A stretch of DNA of 64,000 bases from the NCBI GenBank assembly GCA_045106475.1, contig JBGCEO010000008.1, positions 21,211-85,210 on the forward strand, in the 5' to 3' direction. Of this stretch, positions 54,822-62,727 are shown piece after piece. The first letter of the stretch is position 1; the number at the start of each line of letters is the position of its first letter. The translations under genes and the position numbers were made by a program. The notes beneath the pieces are model-generated. The model did not search any database, was not told the origin of the DNA, and saw only the letters and a program-made list of their open reading frames with translations. The stretch is from Granulosicoccus sp045106475 (lineage in GTDB: Bacteria; Pseudomonadota; Gammaproteobacteria; Granulosicoccales; Granulosicoccaceae).

Positions 54822-55396
54822 GAATCCTCACTCTCTAGCGCAAATTGCACACGTAGGCTTTGTTCGGTATCTTCGCCACCCACAACTTCATTCCAGGTCA
54901 TAGTCACACTGAAAATATCGTTGCCTAAATCGGCTATGCTTCCACTTGCAGTTGTTGTGTCTGAGCTTGGAAGGGCTGGCACAAATCCGCTGAGACCATC
55001 CATCGAGTACAAGTTGGCACTCCAGTCATGAATATCCTGTCGTGCTATGCCCAGTGGGCTACATTGGATCTCATCACAGTTGGGATCTGCTGCATCTGAC
55101 GATGTAGTTACGCTGGTGTAGAACCCATCAGCAACACCGTCTATATTGCCCCTCATGCGATCGATCATGTCGCTAGCGAGGAAATATGCCTGCGACTGGT
55201 AATAAGCACTCTGGCTATAACGCATACCTTCTACTTGCATTCGCGCGGCAGCAAGAAATCCCATGGAAATCAAAACCACCGCGACAAGGATTTCAATTAA
55301 ACCTACGCCGCTTTGCTTTGTTGGATTGAAAAACGCCTGCTTAGATATTGAAGCAGGTGTTCGATAAGACTTAAAACTGCTGTATAAGATATCCAT
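54818..55396 (-). CDS. pilV: Minor pilin PilV
   Basis: Minor pilin of 192 residues. The chosen ATG at 55396 lies 4 bases after the fimT stop; the frame is open further to 55462. The prepilin region is KQSGVGLIEILVAVVLISMGFLAAARMQVEGMRYSQSAYY, with cleavage at G-V. DMIDRMRGN and the segment with CDEIQCSPLGIARQDIHDWS are PilV-like (two cysteines). Leader length is about 30 residues, long but matched by its paralogue at 57815. It overlaps pilW by four bases. Confidence 0.87.
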   Translation of the reverse strand: MDILYSSFKSYRTPASISKQAFFNPTKQSGVGLIEILVAVVLISMGFLAAARMQVEGMRYSQSAYYQSQAYFLASDMIDRMRGNIDGVADGFYTSVTTSSDAADPNCDEIQCSPLGIARQDIHDWSANLYSMDGLSGFVPALPSSDTTTASGSIADLGNDIFSVTMTWNEVVGGEDTEQSLRVQFALESEDS

Positions 55397-55400
55397 AGTC

Positions 55401-56033
55401 TTAAGATGGATCAGGGCAGTGGTTACTAATAGGTTGATTGAAAACATCTCTTGGCGCATCACTGCCAGTGCTTACCCGTCCGCGTCGAATATCACCGGTA
55501 AGTACAATGTTGATAGCTCTGGATGAAACAGCGCCCCTATCAGCATCGCATACAAGCACTGATGCGCTTCTCCATTGCGTGCCGCCTCGTTGTTGATAGC
55601 GCACAAAGGAAACTTCTTCCGCGTCACCCGCTGAGTTTGTTGGTGAACCTATAGCAACAATTGTATTATCGCCTTTGATAGCTGGTTCAATCTGAATTAT
55701 TTCATCTGCAGTATCTACTTTGGCTTCCGTTTCACCTGAAACACGGGTGTTGTCTATAAAAACCAGCCAACCGTTTTCCCAGTCACTCTTCCCCCCACAT
55801 TCCTCGGAACCTTTGTTCTTGCGAGGACACACGGTTACTTGCCCCGGGCCCTTAACAGCTTCGGAGCGTGCGAGATAGAGCGAACCCACCAGCGAGTTGT
55901 ACTGAGAGCTGATCCGGCTTTCTTTCACCGCCGCGGCAAAGCTTGGAACGCCCACAGCTAGTAGGATGCCAGCAATGGCAACAGCCACCATTAGCTCTAT
56001 TAGTGTGAATCCTTTAATAGCTTTTCTCTCCAT
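55401..56033 (-). CDS. fimT: Minor pilin FimT (GspH-like)
   Basis: Prepilin-like protein. From the ATG at 56033 it starts MERKAIKGFTLIELMVAVAIAG, an 8-residue leader, and is 210 residues long. An in-frame GTG at 56117 would give a 28-residue extension with an AGGTAACGG-like Shine-Dalgarno sequence, so the longer form cannot be excluded. The C-terminal GspH/FimT fold is shown by SLYLARSEAVKGPGQVTVCPRKN, GWLVFIDN and VLVCDADRGAVSSRAINIVLTGDIRRGR. FimT of some species binds DNA; that role is not read from this sequence. First gene of the fimT-pilVWXY1 run. Confidence 0.83.
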   Translation of the reverse strand: MERKAIKGFTLIELMVAVAIAGILLAVGVPSFAAAVKESRISSQYNSLVGSLYLARSEAVKGPGQVTVCPRKNKGSEECGGKSDWENGWLVFIDNTRVSGETEAKVDTADEIIQIEPAIKGDNTIVAIGSPTNSAGDAEEVSFVRYQQRGGTQWRSASVLVCDADRGAVSSRAINIVLTGDIRRGRVSTGSDAPRDVFNQPISNHCPDPS

Positions 56034-56271
56034 GGGGAGGGTAGCGGCCCTGGTACATGTAGATTTAGAGAGTTGCTTGCCTTCTGTGCCATATCGCGAC
56101 CGAGCTATCATTTTCACGTAACCGTTACCTGAATCAACTGGTAACTCGTCTCACAATGGGCGCTTGAAGCGGTGTCCGCGTTGATTGGCGTTATCTATTA
56201 GCGCGGGAGGTGGCCATGAGGTGGATCGGTCAGATCTACTAAAAATTTCTCCCTCAGACAAACATCTTATA

Positions 56272-56299
56272 ATCAGAAATCAGAAATCAGAAATCAGAA
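56272..56299. repeat. 7-bp tandem repeat, four copies, in the fimT leader
   Basis: Four perfect copies of ATCAGAA in tandem, about 155 bases before the GTG at 56117 and 240 before the ATG of fimT on the minus strand, where they read TTCTGAT. Seven bases is not a multiple of three, but the array is in non-coding DNA. Copy-number changes would alter the spacing between upstream elements and the operon. Confidence 0.92.
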
Positions 56300-56372
56300 A
56301 TTGTGGCGACACTTAATGTTGAAAACAGTGCGCTTATTAGAATAGAGAGTGTTTTAGCTTACTGATCTGATA

Positions 56373-56396
56373 CTGTTTAGTTGGGAACTAAAACAG
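56373..56396 (-). terminator. Hairpin downstream of the pilE-like gene
   Basis: Stem CTGTTTAGTT / AACTAAAACAG with a GGG loop, 10 bp with a single bulged A, 31 bases past the pilE-like stop codon. AT-rich and without a strong T-tract, so only a weak terminator candidate. Confidence 0.4.
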
Positions 56397-56426
56397 GGCA
56401 GTGCCGTGCCGAGCAAAGTGTATTGC

Positions 56427-56834
56427 TTAGTTTGGCCAGCAATCTGTAGTATCTGGATCAGGAGTTTTTTCACCCCTATGATCGAGTGTCATAACACTGC
56501 AGCTTGCATCATTCGCCTGACTATTTTGCCCTGTAGCTGTGATCGTAAACGTGGTTGCGTCACTGACGAGAGTGATTGCATAGTAAGCCTCTGGCGATTC
56601 TGCTGCTGTGAGCGCGCAGCCGGCGTAAGAGTACCTTGTCGATTTGCACCTTTCCATCGTCTGAATTTCTTGCAACAAAGCTAAATGCCCATCAGAGCGA
56701 CGACTCTTTTCTACAAATTGTCCGTATTGTGGATAGGCGAGGGCAGACAATATTCCGATAATCGCAACTACAATTAATATCTCAATCAATGTAAAACCGT
56801 TGTTGCTTTTTATCGTTTTCATATTGATTGTCAT
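56427..56834 (-). CDS. pilE: Type IV pilin PilE-like
   Basis: Prepilin of 135 residues, choosing the ATG at 56834 (AGG 6 bases before); ATG 56822 is an alternative and the frame is open to 56933. Signal MTINMKTIKSNNGFTLIEILIVVAIIGILSALAYPQY, cleavage at G-F, the classic PilE/ComP-type minor-pilin start including A-Y-P-Q-Y. The C-terminus has two cysteines (DASCSVMTLDHRGEKTP, DCWPN), giving the pilin D-loop. This is the PilE minor pilin of the fimT-pilVWXY1E set; here it precedes the others with a 390-base gap. Confidence 0.88.
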   Translation of the reverse strand: MTINMKTIKSNNGFTLIEILIVVAIIGILSALAYPQYGQFVEKSRRSDGHLALLQEIQTMERCKSTRYSYAGCALTAAESPEAYYAITLVSDATTFTITATGQNSQANDASCSVMTLDHRGEKTPDPDTTDCWPN

Positions 56835-57227
56835 GGTTGCCTGGGTCATCTTTGGCATCTCTGCCGGAGTGGTGGGCGAGTTGCAGTAATGATTAACTGC
56901 ACAAAACATATCGACACTTGCACCCTGAGGCATTACCCCTGAGCTGCTGCAATCTGACCAAACTGTGTGGTGATCCGCATTTTTTTAGTCATTCTCAGTC
57001 TGACTAGACAGCTTGAACACAGAGTGTGTCGCATGAATCCCGCTTTTATCCAGTTTTATTGAGCATCCATTCACACGGACGAACTGTACCTCTGCGAGTC
57101 TGCTTCATTCGGTTAGCTAGAGGTCGATAATTGCTTGAGAAAGGGGATGTAGGGTTTCATCTATCGAACATCGCGATGTGTCATCAGAGGAACTGGACAC
57201 TTGATTAAAGAAGGAAGTAATTAGGTA
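56835..57227. other. Divergent pilin promoter interval
   Basis: Gap between the minus-strand pilE-like gene and the plus-strand fimT. Small dyads are visible: ACAC-AGA-GTGT near 57018-57030, and GTCT-GACT-AGAC near 56998-57009. No sigma-54 consensus (TGGCAC-N5-TTGC) was seen on either strand. GAAGGAAG shortly before 57228 is the Shine-Dalgarno sequence of the second fimT. Confidence 0.5.
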
Positions 57228-57815
57228 ATGCGCCGAAATTCAGGATTCACCTTGGTTGAATTGCTGATAGCTCTAGCCGTTACTGGCGTGCTGTTGAGCG
57301 TTGCCACGCCTGGATTTCAGTCATTCATGCAAGGTGCGCGACAGGTGACATCCTACAATAAAGTTGCCAGTGTTCTTCGCTTTGCCCGGTCCGAAGCAAT
57401 CAAGCGTTCTGTGGCTGTGAGTGTCTGCCCTAGAGCCTCTAATACAACCTGTGGCACCGACTGGTCGGAAGGAATGCTGGTGTACGACGACGCAATGGCA
57501 AACGGTACGCCGGGTGTTCTGGATGGGACAGATTCAGTGGTGAGAGTGATCAAAATGAACTCTGCAGGTGTTACCGTTTCTGCATCTGCCATTATCAGGC
57601 CCCAGACCAGCTCAAGCGTACAGAATTCTATTCGGTTTAACGGACGAGGCCAGTCAAATTGGGCAAACGGTACCTGGTTGCTATGTGATGGGCGTGGTGA
57701 TAAGGAAGCTCGAGCTCTAATTATCGGTGGGGCCGGTATCAGCAGACGGGCGCACGACACACCTACCTCTAATAGCATTGTTGTTGACGCCAGTGGCGTA
57801 GCGGTTAGTTGCTGA
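57228..57815 (+). CDS. fimT: Second FimT/GspH-like minor pilin
   Basis: Prepilin-like protein of 195 residues with a 6-residue leader: MRRNSG-FTLVELLIALAVTGVLL. The start ATG follows GAAGGAAGTAATTAGGTA. Family segments: VLRFARSEAIKRSVAVSVCPR, GTDWSEGMLVYDD, NGRGQSNWANGTWLLCDGRGD. It is clearly related to the fimT at 55401-56033 but shorter and on the opposite strand. It heads a second minor pilin operon fimT-pilV-pilW-pilX. Confidence 0.87.
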   Translation: MRRNSGFTLVELLIALAVTGVLLSVATPGFQSFMQGARQVTSYNKVASVLRFARSEAIKRSVAVSVCPRASNTTCGTDWSEGMLVYDDAMANGTPGVLDGTDSVVRVIKMNSAGVTVSASAIIRPQTSSSVQNSIRFNGRGQSNWANGTWLLCDGRGDKEARALIIGGAGISRRAHDTPTSNSIVVDASGVAVSC

Positions 57816-58369
57816 TGGTTTTCCAAAACATAAACAGCACAAGAAAGCCGATCCGATTAATGATGCGGGCTATGCTGAACAAGCAACAGGGTGTCGGTCT
57901 AATTGAGGTTCTTGTTGCTCTGATCATTTTGTCCATTGGGTTTCTCGTCTCCGCCAACATGCAGATAAGAGGGATGCGATCTAATCAGCATGCTTATCAC
58001 CAATCGCAGGCCACTTTATTGTTAGGAGAAATGATGGATCGGATGCGTAATAACCGTGCAGGTACGGCTGCGGGCGATTACGATGATAGATCCACAGGTG
58101 CATTGACTAAGCCTACCTGTTTTAATACAGGTTGCGATCCTGCGGGAATAGCAGACTTGGACATGTTCGAGTGGAGCGCAAATTTGCAACCGCTAAGAAG
58201 TGAGAGCAACTTTGTCGCGATGCTACCTCCAGCCCCGGATGGTGTTCCAGCGGTAGGATCTATTTCTGATCCGGATGTAAACGGTGTGTATACCTTGTCA
58301 GTGACATGGCAGCAGGTAGAAGGTGGCTCGACAACCACTGAAAGTGTTCAATTGAATTTCGTGCCATGA
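57815..58369 (+). CDS. pilV: Second PilV minor pilin
   Basis: Minor pilin of 184 residues from the ATG at 57815, which overlaps the fimT stop by one base (TGATG). The prepilin core is LNKQQGVGLIEVLVALIILSIGFLVSANMQIRGMRSNQH, cleavage at G-V. ATGs at 57860 or 57872 would give shorter leaders. C-terminal features PTCFNTGCDPAGIADLDMFEWS (two cysteines) and GVYTLSVTWQQVEGGS mirror the pilV at 54818-55396. pilW starts at its stop codon (ATGA). Confidence 0.85.
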   Translation: MVFQNINSTRKPIRLMMRAMLNKQQGVGLIEVLVALIILSIGFLVSANMQIRGMRSNQHAYHQSQATLLLGEMMDRMRNNRAGTAAGDYDDRSTGALTKPTCFNTGCDPAGIADLDMFEWSANLQPLRSESNFVAMLPPAPDGVPAVGSISDPDVNGVYTLSVTWQQVEGGSTTTESVQLNFVP

Positions 58370-59490
58370 ACAGATCCAATAGCCGCACGCAGAAAAAATT
58401 GACTAACGCTTCGCGCTCAGAGCAGAAACAGCGTGGCCTGTCGCTTGTCGAGTTAATGATTGGTATGGTGCTGGGTATCGTGGTTGTCGGTGGTTGCATA
58501 ACCATATTTACCGGCGTGGTCCGCTCATCTTCTGTTAATCAGACAGTGTCCACCTTGCAAAGCAAAGCAAGATTTGCGATCGATATGATTGGGCACGATG
58601 TTCGTTCTGCTGGATTCCTCGGCTGTGCGTCATCAGAGGAAACGGAGCTGAATATCGCTACGCCGAAAGCTCCAACTAACAATCTGGATCAGACGGCTAT
58701 TACTGGTGCTGTTGTAGGTGCTACTGATTGGACGCCGGCAATACCTGCCGGGTTTATTCCACCCACTGGAGTGGGCGCGCCTGTTGAAGGCACTCAAGCC
58801 TTGAGCGTTCAATCTGCTCAGTATAGAGGTAGTCCTCTGGCTAGTAGCATGAGCGGGCAAAGTGCATCCATTGAGTTGGCAGCACCTCTTGGCGTGTCAG
58901 TGTATAGCGGTGATTTGATGATTGTCTCTGATTGCACACGTGCAGACCTCTTTGAGGTGAGCAGTGTATCCGGCCCGGTTTCGGGAAAAACTATCCAGCC
59001 CGCTGACTCGTTGGCCAAGGCGTACGCTTTGTCGGTGGATTTCCCTGCAAATACGCGTGCGATGCTGTTTAGTAGCTCGATATACTATATCGGAGATACC
59101 CAACGAGTTACTGAGCAAGGTGATGCGGTTTATTCACTTTTTCAACAAACCTACCCGTATGCTGCGTCCAACCCACCTCTTGAATTAATTGAGGGTGTTG
59201 ATCAAATGCAATTAGAGTTTGGCGTTCGCTTAGCAACCAATGCTATAGCTTACATGGAACCTGATGATGCAGGCTTCGACCCTGCTGCTATCGAAACAGT
59301 ACGCGTTGGCTTGCTCATGTCTTCCATGAAATCGTTTTCCGATGTCGATGATACGCGTGAATTTACGCTGGTTGGAAGGGCAGTAGTCCCTGCAAGCGCT
59401 ACCGCTACCAATGCAACGTATCCTGCGGATAAGAGAATGCGAATGCCTTTTAATGCCACCTTTAGTGTGCGCAACCGCAACATGCAATAA
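58366..59490 (+). CDS. pilW: Second PilW minor pilin
   Basis: Minor pilin of 374 residues, with start overlapping the pilV stop by four bases. Prepilin signal KQRGLSLVELMIGMVLGIVVVGG, with glycine at the cleavage point (RG-LSLVE), unlike its paralogue. VSTLQSKARFAIDMIGHDVRSAGFLGC is the PilW signature. The C-terminus IEGVDQMQLEFGVRLATNAIAY and VRVGLLMSS parallels the minus-strand PilW. It is followed by pilX after 4 bases. Confidence 0.88.
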   Translation: MNRSNSRTQKKLTNASRSEQKQRGLSLVELMIGMVLGIVVVGGCITIFTGVVRSSSVNQTVSTLQSKARFAIDMIGHDVRSAGFLGCASSEETELNIATPKAPTNNLDQTAITGAVVGATDWTPAIPAGFIPPTGVGAPVEGTQALSVQSAQYRGSPLASSMSGQSASIELAAPLGVSVYSGDLMIVSDCTRADLFEVSSVSGPVSGKTIQPADSLAKAYALSVDFPANTRAMLFSSSIYYIGDTQRVTEQGDAVYSLFQQTYPYAASNPPLELIEGVDQMQLEFGVRLATNAIAYMEPDDAGFDPAAIETVRVGLLMSSMKSFSDVDDTREFTLVGRAVVPASATATNATYPADKRMRMPFNATFSVRNRNMQ

Positions 59491-59494
59491 TGCG

Positions 59495-59950
59495 ATGAAA
59501 CAATTTAACTTACAAAAGAAAAATGAATCGGGCGCTGCACTGGTTGTTGCTCTTATTCTGGTTCTAGTAAGTACCCTGATGGGCGTGTCGGCAATGCAGG
59601 TTAGTGATGTTGAAAACCAACTGGTTAACAACACTAAGTATCGACAGGTTACGTTTCGAGCCGCCGAGGCCGCAGGGGAACAACTATTTACCATGCCCAA
59701 CCTGATCACGTTGGCGAATGATTTTTCCGCAACAGTTGAATCGACAAATAGTATCGATCCCAAGGTAACTGTTAGCGCATCACTACAACCCTTTGGTGAA
59801 GGCCCAGCCACTGGTTACTCGCTGGGCGGGCAAAATGGTTTCTCGTCGTTGAAATTTGCGTCCAACGCTACCGCCACACTACCCGCGGTTGATAGTTCGA
59901 GCACTGTTGTGCAGGGCGTGCAGCGACTCACTCTTGCCTCTGAGCGCTAA
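59495..59950 (+). CDS. pilX: Second PilX minor pilin
   Basis: PilX-like protein of 151 residues. I choose the ATG at 59495, 4 bases after the pilW stop; the frame extends upstream into pilW as an overlap only. MKQFNLQKKNESGAALVVALIL has the PilX-type cleavage (SG-AALVVAL). SDVENQLVNNTKYRQVTFRAAEAAGEQLF and GPATGYSLGGQNG follow. No pilY1 gene follows; the operon ends here and a hydantoinase-like gene begins 88 bases later. Confidence 0.85.
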   Translation: MKQFNLQKKNESGAALVVALILVLVSTLMGVSAMQVSDVENQLVNNTKYRQVTFRAAEAAGEQLFTMPNLITLANDFSATVESTNSIDPKVTVSASLQPFGEGPATGYSLGGQNGFSSLKFASNATATLPAVDSSSTVVQGVQRLTLASER

Positions 59951-60038
59951 TTAGCTCCGACTCCAAGGCGCTGTTCGCCAGTCTCTGGCATTGTACTATG
60001 CTGATCAGTAGTGATTGTAAGATGAGGCAAAGCTTAAC

Positions 60039-62018
60039 GTGGCATATCAATTGGGTCTGGATACCGGTGGCACCTACACAGATGCTGTTCTGGTTGACGA
60101 TGATCAAAAGATAATCGCGACCGCCAAGTCGCTCACCACACACACGGATCTCTTAATTGGACTCACAGCTGCGGTTGAAGCGATTATCGATGGAGATATA
60201 GCTGCCAATATCTCCCTGGTATCTTTATCGACAACCTTGGCTACCAATGCTTTGGTGGAAGGACGTGGTCGTGCCGTAGGTTTGATTCTAATTGGTTTTT
60301 CACCTAGTCAAATGCTGAGGGCTAATCTTAATCAGGCTCTGGGCGGTGATCCTCATGTATTTGTTGCGGGCGGACATACGGCAGACGGACGTGCCATATG
60401 TGATTTGGACAGTGCTGCCTGCAAACAGTTTGTCGAGGAAAATGCGACGAATGTCGAGGCGTTTGCAGTTTGCGGTATGTTTGCGGTTAGAAATTCAGCC
60501 CATGAAATTCAAGTACGTACCCTTATTCAATCCATGACAGACAAACCTGTTAGTTGTGCTCATCAACTCAGCTCTGGGCTTGACGCACCCCGCCGGGCAT
60601 TAACAGCCTTGTTAAACGCGCGACTGATACCGATGATCAGTGCTTTGCTGGGCGCCGCAAACGCCTTGCTCAGGCAATATGATGTTTCTGCACCGCTAAT
60701 GATCGTTAAGGGCGATGGATCATTGATAAGCTATGAAGTCGCTTTACACACGCCTGTGGAAACGATTCTCAGCGGTCCAGCTGCCAGCGTGGTTGGTGCA
60801 CAGTTTCTGTGTGATGAAACTGATCTTCTGGTTTCGGACATGGGTGGTACCACCACCGATGTCGCGTTGATTCGCGAGGCTCAGCCTAGGTTGGATCCAC
60901 AGGGCGCTACTGTGGGGGGCTGGCGTACCATGGTGAACGCTGTCGATGTACGTACATTTGGTCTCGGCGGCGATAGTGCTATTCGCTTTGACCGTGAACA
61001 GCATGATTTTACCGTCGGGCCTCAGCGAGTGGTGCCTTTGAGTTTATTGACTCTTCAATACCCGGAATTGCTGTCTGTGCTCGAAGCACAACTGGAACTG
61101 CCAAACAGCACGACGCATAGTGCTCAATTTGTTGTGGCACATGCGACACAAGCAAACGACTTAACCTACCAGCAGAATGAACTGTTTGAAAAAATACAAA
61201 GTGGTCCTATTGCAGTTCAGTCACTGTTTAAAGATCAGACGCTTGATCGAGCCCTGCTTAAACTTGAGCAACGGGGTATTGTTTTACGCTCAGGATTCAC
61301 GCCTAGCGATGCCAGCCATATAGCGGGGCGACAATCAGGGTGGGAGACACGCGGTGCATCCCTCGGCGCTAAACTCTTAATGCGCTACTCTGGCGAAAAT
61401 CTCGGAATGGTTTTCGATAGCACTTGCGACTTTGCTGATTTCATTATCGAAAAGGTGTCCCAGGCAAGTGCTATCGCGCTACTCGACGCCGTGGCCGCAC
61501 AAGCCACCCAACGTAGTGGATTGAGTGAGTCGCAAAAAGAACTCATAACAAGTGGTTTTTTAGCTGAGGACCCAGGCTTGATTTCATTGCAAACCTGTCT
61601 AAATGTACCAATAGTAGCTCTGGGTGCTCCGGCCAGCGCCTATTATGGTCGCGCTGCAAAACTCCTCAATACTCGTGTTGAGTTGCCCGAACATGCAGGT
61701 GTTGCCAATGCTATTGGTGCAGTTGTTGGAACTGTAAGGCAGCGGCAGCTATTGGTGATTACACCTGCGGGAGGAAAGCGAGTTAGCGTTCTGTTTCCGG
61801 AAGGCCCTGAGGAGTTCGACTCCCTTGAAGCAGGCGCTGCCGCTGCTGAAGAGAAAGCTATGCAACTTGCCACCTCCAAAGCAGATCTTGCAGGTGCAGA
61901 TAGCGTTACGGTTTCATGTCAGCGCGATGATACTGTGGTGACAGATGGTCAGGAATCGGTATTTTTTGAGAGCAAGATAACAGCGACGGCTGTTGGGCGT
62001 CCGTCGCGATCCAGATAA
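60039..62018 (+). CDS. Hydantoinase/oxoprolinase family protein
   Basis: ATP-dependent ring-opening hydrolase subunit (HyuA/OplA-A type) of 659 residues. ATP-binding motifs: LGLDTGGTYTDAVLVDDD at the N-terminus and VSDMGGTTTDVALI in the middle, both ASKHA-type phosphate loops. Domain segments HQLSSGLDAPRRALTALLNARL and VKGDGSLIS are family-typical. The C-terminal region ALGAPASAYYGRAAKLL is also conserved. The GTG start at 60039 gives (V)AYQLGLDTGG. The partner HyuB subunit is not in the window, so the substrate (5-oxoproline, hydantoin or another lactam) is open. It appears monocistronic. Confidence 0.85.
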   Translation: MAYQLGLDTGGTYTDAVLVDDDQKIIATAKSLTTHTDLLIGLTAAVEAIIDGDIAANISLVSLSTTLATNALVEGRGRAVGLILIGFSPSQMLRANLNQALGGDPHVFVAGGHTADGRAICDLDSAACKQFVEENATNVEAFAVCGMFAVRNSAHEIQVRTLIQSMTDKPVSCAHQLSSGLDAPRRALTALLNARLIPMISALLGAANALLRQYDVSAPLMIVKGDGSLISYEVALHTPVETILSGPAASVVGAQFLCDETDLLVSDMGGTTTDVALIREAQPRLDPQGATVGGWRTMVNAVDVRTFGLGGDSAIRFDREQHDFTVGPQRVVPLSLLTLQYPELLSVLEAQLELPNSTTHSAQFVVAHATQANDLTYQQNELFEKIQSGPIAVQSLFKDQTLDRALLKLEQRGIVLRSGFTPSDASHIAGRQSGWETRGASLGAKLLMRYSGENLGMVFDSTCDFADFIIEKVSQASAIALLDAVAAQATQRSGLSESQKELITSGFLAEDPGLISLQTCLNVPIVALGAPASAYYGRAAKLLNTRVELPEHAGVANAIGAVVGTVRQRQLLVITPAGGKRVSVLFPEGPEEFDSLEAGAAAAEEKAMQLATSKADLAGADSVTVSCQRDDTVVTDGQESVFFESKITATAVGRPSRSR

Positions 62019-62161
62019 GTCTATTTGATCAGAACGGTAGCAGGACTTATTCCTGCATTAGGCTTGTTACAAAGTATGAGAGATCTATATTCGCGCTGGT
62101 TGTGGCCGATAGCTGCAATTGATCTTAACAACTCTCAACACACTGCCTGACGGAGGCAAAT

Positions 62162-62638
62162 ATGTCAGCTAATACTGCTGAAAAAGTAGACAATTATCCT
62201 GCCCTGGCTGAAATGGGCATCACACGGTTCCATGAAATTTCTCACTACAAACTAGGTGGAAAAAGTAGTAGCGAGGATGTGTTGCGTATTAAGTATGAAC
62301 GAGCTAAAGGGTCGCTGCTGCCCGATAGCCGCAAATACAAATTTGGCCGCTCAATCAAAACAGTAATCGCGGATGGAGGCACTGCTCGTATGGAGCAAAC
62401 CTACGAGATCTCCCCGTTTCTGCTCGCAGCCGTCGCCGAATTAGATTCGCTGATAAGCGCGCGAGAAAAGAACTCTGTTTCTGCTAAGTCGAAGTCTGGC
62501 AAGTCTTGTTCGAAGCTAGCTATGATCAGTGATGTGGATCAAATTGAGCAGCTGCTTGGTGAATCCATGACATCTGCAGATACGCTTGCTGCCAAAGCCA
62601 AATTAGCGAATCTTCGTCAGCAATTGCAAGCTCTGTAG
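62162..62638 (+). CDS. DUF3461 protein
   Basis: Protein of 158 residues. The N-terminal pattern YPALAEMGITRFHEISHYKL, then SSEDVLRIKYERAKGSLLPDSRKYKFGRS, is the DUF3461 signature I recognise from gammaproteobacteria. The middle region TYEISPFLLAAVAELDSLIS is also conserved. A C-terminal extension is helical (VDQIEQLLGESMTSADTLAAKAKLA). Function is unknown. GGAGG lies 9 bases before the ATG. It is convergent with lpdA. Confidence 0.82.
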   Translation: MSANTAEKVDNYPALAEMGITRFHEISHYKLGGKSSSEDVLRIKYERAKGSLLPDSRKYKFGRSIKTVIADGGTARMEQTYEISPFLLAAVAELDSLISAREKNSVSAKSKSGKSCSKLAMISDVDQIEQLLGESMTSADTLAAKAKLANLRQQLQAL

Positions 62639-62659
62639 TCGCTTGTGCTCATCCAGAAA

Positions 62660-62700
62660 GACAACAGTGTGATGTTAATCGAAAAGCACACACTGTTGTC
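62660..62700. terminator. Inverted repeat between convergent DUF3461 and lpdA genes
   Basis: A 12-bp perfect inverted repeat: left arm GACAACAGTGTG (62660-62671), right arm CACACTGTTGTC (62689-62700), loop of 17 bases. It has no T-tract on the plus strand but sits exactly between two convergent genes, so a bidirectional terminator is likely. A protein-binding site is an alternative. Confidence 0.6.
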
Positions 62701-62727
62701 CTGGCAAGACGATGCTACTGGTTAGCG

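Larger units (their letters stand above)
56034..56426. other. Interval between pilE-like gene and fimT
   Basis: About 390 bases without a supported gene. It holds the four 7-bp tandem repeats (56272-56299) and a hairpin near 56373-56396. If the 56117 GTG is the real fimT start, the first 84 bases are coding. A promoter for fimT on the minus strand is expected here but was not recognised. Confidence 0.5.

Noticed and set aside
56835..57227. Possible sigma-54 promoter for the pilin genes
   Set aside because: No TGGCAC-N5-TTGC match was seen on either strand by eye.
59411..59494. Upstream start for the second pilX
   Set aside because: This part overlaps pilW in another frame; the prepilin leader begins at 59495.
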